DNA from: Acetobacteraceae bacterium
GTDB taxonomy: Bacteria; Pseudomonadota; Alphaproteobacteria; Acetobacterales; Acetobacteraceae
Length of the DNA stretch: 19,728 nt
Direction: 5' to 3'
NCBI GenBank assembly: GCA_027489135.1
Contig: JAIYAI010000294.1
Span: 1-19,728, forward strand
Position numbers and translations under genes: made by a program. Below are positions 14,309 to 19,728 of this stretch, in pieces (positions within the stretch are counted from its first letter, which is position 1; each line of letters starts with the position of its first letter). The notes beneath the pieces were generated by a model. It made no database searches. It was not told the origin of the DNA and saw only the letters and a program-made list of their open reading frames with translations.

Positions 14309-16003
14309 TTACCCCCGCCTGAGATCCGGCCAGAACCGCACCCCCGCTCGCGCCAGGCCGCCGCCGACGCCCACTGCCGTGCCGTCCGCGCGCCAGCAGG
14401 CGGCACCCTCCAGCGTCCCGTCCGCGTGGAAGCGGATGCCGCTCATCCCCCCCGCGACATGCGGCAGCACGGTGATGTCGTGGCCCATCGCGGTCAGCGC
14501 CTCGCGCACCGCGGGCGCGATGCCGGCCTCCACTTCCAGGGCCTGGCCCTGGGTCCAGACGCGCGGCGCCTCCACCGCCTCCTGCAGGCTCATCCCGTGG
14601 TCGACCAGCGCGAGGATGGCCTGGAAGACGGACCCGAAGATGCGCAGGCCCCCCGGCAGACCCAGCGCCACCCAGGGCTTGCCCCCCTTCAGCGCGATCA
14701 GCGGCGCCATGCTCGTCGTCAGCCGCTTGCCCGGCAGGATGGAGAGCGCGTTGCCCGGCCGCGGATCGAACAGCGCCATGTAGTTGTTCGGGATCAGCCC
14801 GACGCTGCCCACCATGAAGCGCGCGCCGAACAGGGAGTTGATCGTGTGCGTCGCGCAGACGATGCGGCCATCCCCGTCCGCCACGGTCAGGTGGGTAGTG
14901 TTGGCGCTCTCCCCGGCCGCGACGCCGGCCGACCAGGCCTTTGCCCGCCCGCGGTCCAGCATGGCGCGGCGTTCCACCGCATAGGCCTTCGACATCAGGC
15001 GCTCGACCGGCACCTGGACGAAGGCGGGGTCGGCGGTCGCGGCCTGGCGGTCGGCGAAGGCGATCTTCAGCGCCTCGGCGATCAGGTGCGTCGTCTCCGC
15101 CGTGCCGAAGCCCAAGGCCCCGATGTCGAAGCCCTCCAGGATGTTCAGCATCTGCGTGACATGCACGCCGGAGGAGGCGGGCGGCGGCGGCAGCACGATC
15201 TCGACGCCGCGGTAGTGGCCGCGCAGCGGCGCGCGGTCGATCAGGCGGAAGTCGCGGAGATCGGTCTCGCTCAGGATGCCGCCGCGCCGCGCGATGTCGG
15301 CGGCCACGGCCGCGCCGATTGGCCCGCCATGCAGCGCGCCGGGTCCTTCCTTGGCGATGGTCGCCAGCGCCTCCGCCGCCGCGCCCTGCACGACGCGCGC
15401 GCCGGGCTGTAGCGGCGTGCCGCCGGGCAGGAAGATCGCGCTGATCGCCGCGTCCTTCGCCATGTCCGGCGCGGCTTCGCGGATGCATTCACACAGGTAG
15501 GGCGTTGCCGCGTAGCCGCGCGCCGCCAGCCGGATCGCCGGCTGCATCACGTCCTCCAGCGACAGGCGCCCGAAGCGACGCAGCCCCTCGCACCAGGCCA
15601 GCAGGTTGCCCGGTGCGGCGACGGAGAGCGGGCCCACGGCGTTGGCGCGCCCCACCGTCTCCAGCGCCGCCGGCCAGTCCTGGCTGACGGGGGTGAACAT
15701 GTCGGGCCGACCCGCGGCGGGGACGGTGGAGAGCCCGTCGATCACCACATGCGTCCCGTCGGCGTCGCGGATATGCGACATGCCGCCGCCGATGAGCCCC
15801 ACCATCATCGGCTCCACGATCGTCAGCGCAAACAGCGAGGCGACGGCCGCATCCACCGCGTTGCCGCCGGCGGCCAGCATCTCGGCGCCGGCGGCGGAGG
15901 CGAGCGGATGGTTCGTCACCACCATGCCCTTCGACCCCGTGGCGGGGCGCTTCTCGGTCGTGAAGGGGCTGCCGGCGCGGGCGCGCCAACCGATGCTGCT
16001 CAT
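14309..16003 (-). CDS. Gamma-glutamyltransferase-family Ntn-hydrolase with altered substrate site (564 aa)
   Basis: The ATG at 16003 has GAGGA ~9 bases upstream; no signal peptide follows, whereas classical GGT is exported. Family blocks run from GMVVTNHPLAS (~26-36) and GGNAVDAAVA (~46-55) through PPPPASSGVH (~272-281) to the autoprocessing site NTTHLTVADGDG (~368-379), where Thr369 is the expected cleavage point and nucleophile. THTIN (~385-389) and GLPGG (~448-452) are kept. Aligned by eye to E. coli GGT, DFREMAP becomes DGLSTVP (Arg114 to Leu), NNQMDDF becomes NNYMALF (Gln430 to Tyr, Asp433 to Leu) and LSSMSP becomes TTSMAP. The residues that grip the glutamyl alpha-carboxylate and amino groups are therefore gone. 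It probably hydrolyses another amide. It is divergent from the nicotinamidase gene, with the hyu operon 0.5 kb downstream. Confidence 0.88.
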   Translation of the reverse strand: MSSIGWRARAGSPFTTEKRPATGSKGMVVTNHPLASAAGAEMLAAGGNAVDAAVASLFALTIVEPMMVGLIGGGMSHIRDADGTHVVIDGLSTVPAAGRPDMFTPVSQDWPAALETVGRANAVGPLSVAAPGNLLAWCEGLRRFGRLSLEDVMQPAIRLAARGYAATPYLCECIREAAPDMAKDAAISAIFLPGGTPLQPGARVVQGAAAEALATIAKEGPGALHGGPIGAAVAADIARRGGILSETDLRDFRLIDRAPLRGHYRGVEIVLPPPPASSGVHVTQMLNILEGFDIGALGFGTAETTHLIAEALKIAFADRQAATADPAFVQVPVERLMSKAYAVERRAMLDRGRAKAWSAGVAAGESANTTHLTVADGDGRIVCATHTINSLFGARFMVGSVGLIPNNYMALFDPRPGNALSILPGKRLTTSMAPLIALKGGKPWVALGLPGGLRIFGSVFQAILALVDHGMSLQEAVEAPRVWTQGQALEVEAGIAPAVREALTAMGHDITVLPHVAGGMSGIRFHADGTLEGAACWRADGTAVGVGGGLARAGVRFWPDLRRG

Positions 16004-16122
16004 GGGCGGGTCCTCAGGTCTGGCCGCAGGGTCGCGCGCCAGCAGACGGGCCGCAAGCCGCGCTGGCCCCTGCCCAGCCAACGGGTCTAGGCTTGCCATC
16101 TGCCAGCGAAGGGAGCGCCGCC
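16004..16122. promoter_or_regulatory. Divergent intergenic region between GGT-like and pncA-like genes
   Basis: This 119-base gap must hold start signals for both genes. The GGT-like ribosome site (GAGGA, minus strand) and the pncA-like one (GAAGGGAG, 16108-16115) are visible at its edges. No clear operator palindrome or sigma-70 boxes were found. Confidence 0.4.
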
Positions 16123-16872
16123 ATGGCCGAGGACAGCCCCACCTTCCCGCGTCGTGCCGCGCTCGCCGCCGCGGCCCTGGCGACGGCGACGGCAGCACAG
16201 GCGCAACCCACCGGAGGCCCGACCCGCATGACCGTCACCGAGACCGACATGCTCGGCCTGATCGACGTGCAGCCCACCTTCATGCCCGGCGGCGAACTCG
16301 CCGTGGCGGAGGGCGACTTGGTCGTGCCCGTCATCAACCGCCTGCTCGCCGGCCCCTTCCGCCACGCCTTCGCCACCCAGGACTGGCACCCGCGCGGGCA
16401 TTCCAGCTTCGCCAGTTCGCACCCGGGGAAGCAGCCCTTCGAGACGGTGCAGATGCCCTACGGGCCGCAGACGCTCTGGCCCGACCATGGCATCCAGAAC
16501 ACCGCCAATGCCGCGATCCATCCGGATATCGAGCAGGCGCGGATCGAACTCATCGTCCGCAAGGGATTCCGCACCGAGATCGACAGCTATTCAGCCTTCA
16601 TGGAGAACGACAAGCGCACCGGCACGGGCCTCGATGCCTGGCTGAAGGCGCGTGGCGTGCGGCGCGTCTTCCTCGTCGGGCTCGCCACGGACTACTGCGT
16701 CGCCTGGTCGGCCGAGGATGCGCGGGGGAACGGCTTCGAGGTGGTGGTGGTCGAGGACGCCTGCCGCGGCATCGGCCTGCCGCTGCCGACGGGTGGCACG
16801 ACGATGGATGCGGCGCGCAAGCGCCTGACGGAGCAGGGCGTGATCTTCACCACGAGTTCGGCGCTGCTGTAG
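16123..16872 (+). CDS. pncA: Nicotinamidase/isochorismatase-family cysteine amidohydrolase with export leader (249 aa)
   Basis: The ATG at 16123 follows GAAGGGAG by 7 bases. The core matches PncA, which converts nicotinamide to nicotinate and ammonia: catalytic Asp48 (LIDVQPTF), Lys147 (VRKGF) and Cys192 (GLATDYCVAW), with metal ligands in QDWHPRGHSSFAS (Asp87, His89, His93) and WPDHGIQN (His122). DSYSAFMEN and DACRGIG are also typical of nicotinamidases. Residues 9-27 are unusual for PncA: FPRRAALAAAALATATAAQA looks like a Tat-type leader cut after Ala27, implying a periplasmic enzyme. An internal GGAGG (16213-16217) before the ATG at 16228 could start a leaderless 214-residue form that still contains the whole core. 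A related amidase specificity is possible given the amide-degrading neighbours. A strong hairpin follows the stop. Confidence 0.85.
   Translation: MAEDSPTFPRRAALAAAALATATAAQAQPTGGPTRMTVTETDMLGLIDVQPTFMPGGELAVAEGDLVVPVINRLLAGPFRHAFATQDWHPRGHSSFASSHPGKQPFETVQMPYGPQTLWPDHGIQNTANAAIHPDIEQARIELIVRKGFRTEIDSYSAFMENDKRTGTGLDAWLKARGVRRVFLVGLATDYCVAWSAEDARGNGFEVVVVEDACRGIGLPLPTGGTTMDAARKRLTEQGVIFTTSSALL
16213..16230 (+). promoter_or_regulatory. Internal ribosome site and alternative start in pncA
   Basis: GGAGG (16213-16217) lies 10 bases before an in-frame ATG (16228-16230) that begins MTVTETDMLGL, just after the predicted leader. Initiation here would give a cytoplasmic form. Confidence 0.35.
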
Positions 16873-16881
16873 CGGGCATCA

Positions 16882-16904
16882 CCCCGCGTCCCGCGGACGC
16901 GGGG
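16882..16904 (+). terminator. Perfect 10-bp hairpin after pncA
   Basis: CCCCGCGTCC (16882-16891) pairs exactly with GGACGCGGGG (16895-16904) around the loop CGC, starting 10 bases after the pncA stop. Stem strength and position suit an intrinsic terminator, but GGCC rather than T-rich sequence follows. Confidence 0.6.
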
Positions 16905-17246
16905 GGCCTGGCGACCAGGAGTCTCGCCAGCTCGGCACCGCTGCCGGATACGGACACCGTCCCCCGGCGTCGACGGCATGCGCGTCCCGAGATCGCGCAG
17001 GCTTGCCGCATGGTCGGTGGCCATGTGCCCTCGCGACGCCTGCACGGCGCGCGCGCCATCAATCCACGCACCCCTGGAGGCGGAGCACCGCCCCGCCCGC
17101 GCTCGCCGTGCGCGAGCGCACGCGGCGGCCTCACCCCGCCCTGCACCGTTCACGGGCTGTGACCTTCGTCACTGCGGCGGGGCCTGAACATCCGGCATGA
17201 CGTTGGGCCTCGGCGGATCGCCGATCTCCCAGCCGGAGCAGCGCTC
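16905..17246. other. Gene-free but structured stretch before the hydrolase gene
   Basis: No frame here shows a protein family. Two further hairpins are visible. GCGCTCGC (17099-17106) pairs with GCGAGCGC (17112-17119) around a 5-base loop, and GTGAC (17159-17163) pairs with GTCAC (17168-17172) around CTTC. The promoter of the 17247 gene and its leader must lie here. A small RNA or a structured 5' leader is possible but unproven. Confidence 0.4.
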
Positions 17247-18158
17247 ATGACGCACCCCATACCCCGCTCAGGGCCCGCCCTGCCGCTCAGGCGGTCAGGC
17301 CGCTGGCGGCGAACGGCATGGGCGTTCTGCATCGCCGTGCTGCTGCCGTTCGGGACCGGCCGGTCGGAGACCCGGGCTCCGCATGACGGCGGGAACGGCA
17401 GCGTCACCAACACCCTCCGGATCGCAGGCGACATGGCGGGGCTGCATTCGCGCCCCGCCGACCTGGATGCGACGACCGGCCCCGGACCGCTGGTGGTCCT
17501 GCTCAGCGACGGGCCCGGCGCGGACGGGCGGACCGAGGTCTACGCGCTCCGCCTGCTCGGCCTCGGCGTCGCCGCGTTCGAAGCTGATTTCGGCAGCGCG
17601 TTCATCGGCGAGTCCGGGCCCGGTGTGCAGCAAGCGATCCCGGCCGGGTTGCGGCTCGGCGCGGTGCTCGCGGCGCTGGCCGATGATCCCGAGATCGATC
17701 CCGCGCGCATCGCCGTCATCGGCATCGGCGAGGGCGCGCGTGCCGTCCTCCTCGCCCGCACCGGCGAGACGCCGCTCGCTGCCGCGGTGCTGCTCTACCC
17801 GGGCTGCGACGCGCCGATGCGGGCAGCAGCCGGCGCGCCGGGCAGCGCCATCGCCGGACGTCCGGTGCTGCTGATGCATGGCGATGCCGATCCGGCGAAC
17901 GAGCCCGCCGCCTGCGCCGGCCTCGCCGCCGTGCTCACGGAACAGGGCGCGCAGGTGACCCATCGCGTGCTGCGCGGCGCGACCTATGCCTGGGACATGC
18001 CGCGCTACGGCGCGCCGGGCGGCCCCGTGATGCTGCCCGACCCGACCGGCACTTGGGAGCGTCTGCGCGCCGAGCCGGACGCCGAGCGCACGCATCTGGG
18101 CGTCGACCGGATCCTCTCCTTCCTGCTGCCCGTGCTGCGGCCCGACTGGCCGCGCTGA
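17247..18158 (+). CDS. Exported dienelactone-hydrolase-fold protein lacking catalytic residues (303 aa)
   Basis: The ATG at 17247 has GGAGC ~8 bases upstream. A basic N-terminus and the hydrophobic run AWAFCIAVLLPFG (~24-36) form a signal peptide or membrane anchor. The remainder is an alpha/beta-hydrolase of dienelactone-hydrolase type: PLVVLLSDG strand (~81-89), ARIAVIGIGEG nucleophile elbow (~153-163), LLYPGCDAP (~182-190), RPVLLMHGDADPANEP acid turn (~205-220) and GATYAWDMP (~244-252). The elbow should read G-x-S/C-x-G but reads G-I-G-E-G, so position 161 is Gly. The usual catalytic His of the GATHAFD-like motif is Tyr247. Only the Asp turn (213/215) remains. It is thus predicted to be a non-hydrolytic binding protein, or to use a different mechanism. 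The permease gene follows by 34 bases, implying co-transcription. Confidence 0.75.
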   Translation: MTHPIPRSGPALPLRRSGRWRRTAWAFCIAVLLPFGTGRSETRAPHDGGNGSVTNTLRIAGDMAGLHSRPADLDATTGPGPLVVLLSDGPGADGRTEVYALRLLGLGVAAFEADFGSAFIGESGPGVQQAIPAGLRLGAVLAALADDPEIDPARIAVIGIGEGARAVLLARTGETPLAAAVLLYPGCDAPMRAAAGAPGSAIAGRPVLLMHGDADPANEPAACAGLAAVLTEQGAQVTHRVLRGATYAWDMPRYGAPGGPVMLPDPTGTWERLRAEPDAERTHLGVDRILSFLLPVLRPDWPR

Positions 18159-18192
18159 CCCGATCCCCCACGTCAGAAGAGGAGCATTCCCC

Positions 18193-19728
18193 ATGCGCTA
18201 TGCTGCCGAAGATTCTGCCCCCGCTGCGACCACGCTGCTCGCCGCCCTGCAGTTCTGCGGCATCACCACGGCCTATGTGATCTTTCCCCTGGTGCTGCTG
18301 CGCGAGGCCGCAATCCCCGCGGAGATCGGCGCCGGGGTGATCGCGATGTCCTTCCTCGTCCTCGGCCTGGCCACCGCTGTGCAGGCCATGCGCGGCATCG
18401 GCCCCGGCATCCTGCTGCCGGCGACCTTCACGGCCGCCTATCTGGTGCCCGGCATCGCGGCGGCGAAGCTGGGCGGGCTGCCGCTCGTCTTCGGCATGGT
18501 GGTCTTCGCCGGCCTCGTGGAGGTGGGGCTTTCCTTCGCCTTCAGGCGCCTGCGCGTGGTCTTCCCGCCGGAGGTCTCGGGCCTCGTCGTGCTGCTGGTG
18601 GGACTGACCGTCGGCGAGATCGCGGTGCGCAACCTGGCGGGTCTCGGCCATGGCCCGACGCCGGGCGCCGCCTGGATGGCGCTGTTCGCCTGCTTCGGGA
18701 TCTCGGCCGGCCTCGCGGTCTGGGCGCGGGGGCGCCTGGCCAGCTTCTCCGTGCTGGCGGGGCTGGTCGTCGGCTACCTCGTGGCGCTCGCGCTCGGGCT
18801 GCTGGGCGAGGCCGATCGCGCGGCCATCGCCGCCGCGACGCTCTTCGCGCAGCCCTCGCTCGCCCATCTCGGCCTCGCCTTCGATCCGGCGCTGGCGCTG
18901 CCCTTCGTGATCGGCGCCTTCGCCGCGACCACGAAGGCGGCGGCGCTTTCCGCCCTGGCGGCGAAGGCGGCCGGGCCGGACCGGCAGGCGGATATGCCCG
19001 GCCTGATGGCGCGTGCGGTGCGGGCCGATGGGATCGGGACCATCCTCGCCGGCCTCCTCGGCACGATCGGGATCAATCCCTCGCCCTCCTCGGCGGCGTT
19101 GACGGCCAGCACGGGGCTTGCCAGCCGACGCATCGCCTGGGCCATGGCCGGGATCTGCACCGCGATCGCCCTTGTCCCCGCGCTGGCGCTGGCCATCGTG
19201 CTGATGCCGCGCCCGGTGGTGGCCGGGGTGATGCTCTTCACCGGCTGCCTCGTCCTGGCCAACGGGCTGCAGATGCTGGCAGAGGTGAAGCTCGACCAGC
19301 GGCGCGGACTGGTGGTGGGGCTCGGCGTCTTCGGTGCCGTCGCGCCGCTGGCGGTACCGGATCTCGCCCGCGGCCTGCCGGCGGAAATCGCGCCGATCCT
19401 CGCCTCGCCCTTCATCCTGGGCGCGGCCGTGGCGCTGGTGGCGAATCTCGTGCTGCGCGTCGGCAGTGGGCGCCGCGTCGGCTTCGTCATCGAGGCACCG
19501 ATGCGGCCCGACGCGCTGGAGCAGGCCTGGGCGCGCCATGCCGCGGACCTGCCGCCGGCGGCGCGCGAGGCGGTGACGCGGCTGCTGGCCGATCTGCCGC
19601 ATGCCGGGCAGCCTGTCGAAGTCACGCTCCGCCTCGGCGAGTTCTCCGGTTCGGCGCGGGTGCGCTGCCTGGCCGCGGCTGCGTGGGCGCCGCACGGCTT
19701 CGGCGGCGGCCTGCGCTTCTCCTTCGCG
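18193..19728 (+). CDS. NCS2-family (uracil/xanthine permease-like) transporter, 3'-partial
   Basis: The ATG at 18193 has AGGAG (18180-18184) 8 bases upstream; the frame is open to the last base (512 codons), so the end lies outside. The protein is almost wholly hydrophobic for ~420 residues with an NCS2 layout: TTLLAALQF start, FPPEVSGLVVLLVGLTVGE (~115-133), RADGIGTILAGLLGTIGINPSPSS and a later GVMLFTGCLVLANGLQML. Against UraA by eye, the substrate residues Glu241 and His245 (AEHVGH) align with GAFAAT, and Glu290 (TYGEN) aligns with SPSSA. All three are lost. From ~residue 422 a non-membrane extension of at least 90 residues begins (RRVGFVIEAPMRPDALEQAW, then VEVTLRLGEFSGSARVRCL). Substrate unknown; import of a compound used by the neighbouring amidohydrolases is inference. 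Probably in an operon with the hydrolase-fold gene. Confidence 0.85.
   Translation, partial: MRYAAEDSAPAATTLLAALQFCGITTAYVIFPLVLLREAAIPAEIGAGVIAMSFLVLGLATAVQAMRGIGPGILLPATFTAAYLVPGIAAAKLGGLPLVFGMVVFAGLVEVGLSFAFRRLRVVFPPEVSGLVVLLVGLTVGEIAVRNLAGLGHGPTPGAAWMALFACFGISAGLAVWARGRLASFSVLAGLVVGYLVALALGLLGEADRAAIAAATLFAQPSLAHLGLAFDPALALPFVIGAFAATTKAAALSALAAKAAGPDRQADMPGLMARAVRADGIGTILAGLLGTIGINPSPSSAALTASTGLASRRIAWAMAGICTAIALVPALALAIVLMPRPVVAGVMLFTGCLVLANGLQMLAEVKLDQRRGLVVGLGVFGAVAPLAVPDLARGLPAEIAPILASPFILGAAVALVANLVLRVGSGRRVGFVIEAPMRPDALEQAWARHAADLPPAAREAVTRLLADLPHAGQPVEVTLRLGEFSGSARVRCLAAAAWAPHGFGGGLRFSFA

Noticed and set aside
16123..16872. N-carbamoylsarcosine amidase, which would complete a creatinine/N-methylhydantoin pathway with hyuAB
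   Set aside because: The motifs (QDWHP-GHSSFAS, WPDH-IQN, DSYSAF, GLATDYC, DACRGI) fit nicotinamidase much better than carbamoylsarcosine amidase; kept only as a loose possibility for related amides.
17935..19695. A 586-residue minus-strand frame opposite the permease
   Set aside because: It is an Arg/Asp/Gln-rich shadow; the plus strand has a continuous membrane-protein frame with a ribosome site.

Overview
The window is very GC-rich, with strongly G/C-biased third codon positions and gene families typical of soil or water Alphaproteobacteria. My best guess is Rhodospirillales/Acetobacteraceae (Roseomonas-like), but this is an impression from gene content and codon use, not a measured placement. 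No rRNA, tRNA, CRISPR array or intact insertion sequence was seen.

Layout. (1) 1-2550 (+): the 3' part of a large RTX calcium-binding protein, open at the left edge. It is followed by a 159-residue orphan copy of a beta-sandwich repeat usually embedded in giant secreted proteins (2644-3123). (2) 3220-3805 (+): a scar in which the first ~24 codons of a STAS-domain gene run into the C-terminal two thirds of a glycerophosphodiesterase in another frame. (3) 3890-5260 (+): an intact exported phytase-like esterase, convergent with a small hypothetical gene (5287-5532, -) across a perfect 11-bp hairpin. (4) 5672-6300: prophage debris, namely a frameshifted terminase small-subunit fragment joined to the last ~55 codons of a terminase large subunit. 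(5) 6301-13793 (-): a four-gene operon hyuA-hyuB-hyuA-hyuB (transcribed right to left) of the hydantoinase/5-oxoprolinase superfamily, every junction overlapping by 4 or 14 bases. An unidentified coding fragment ends one base before the first start codon. (6) 14309-16003 (-): a gamma-glutamyltransferase-family Ntn-hydrolase, divergent from (7) 16123-16872 (+), a nicotinamidase with a Tat-like leader. (8) 17247-18158 (+): an exported dienelactone-hydrolase-fold protein. It is followed 34 bases later by (9) 18193-19728 (+), an NCS2-family permease with a C-terminal extension that runs off the right edge.

How the genes may work together (inference). Regions 5-9 look like an accessory catabolic locus for cyclic amides or related N-compounds: a transporter, two ATP-dependent ring-opening amidohydrolases, an Ntn amide hydrolase and a cysteine amidohydrolase. 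Three members keep a family fold but, by eye, lack the residues that define the textbook activity. The GGT-like protein lacks the Arg and Asp that hold the gamma-glutamyl group. The hydrolase-fold protein lacks both nucleophile and catalytic His. The NCS2 protein lacks the Glu/His/Glu substrate residues of UraA. Transferring standard names (glutathione hydrolase, dienelactone hydrolase, uracil/xanthine permease) would therefore probably be wrong. The left 6 kb, by contrast, carries several deletion or recombination scars.
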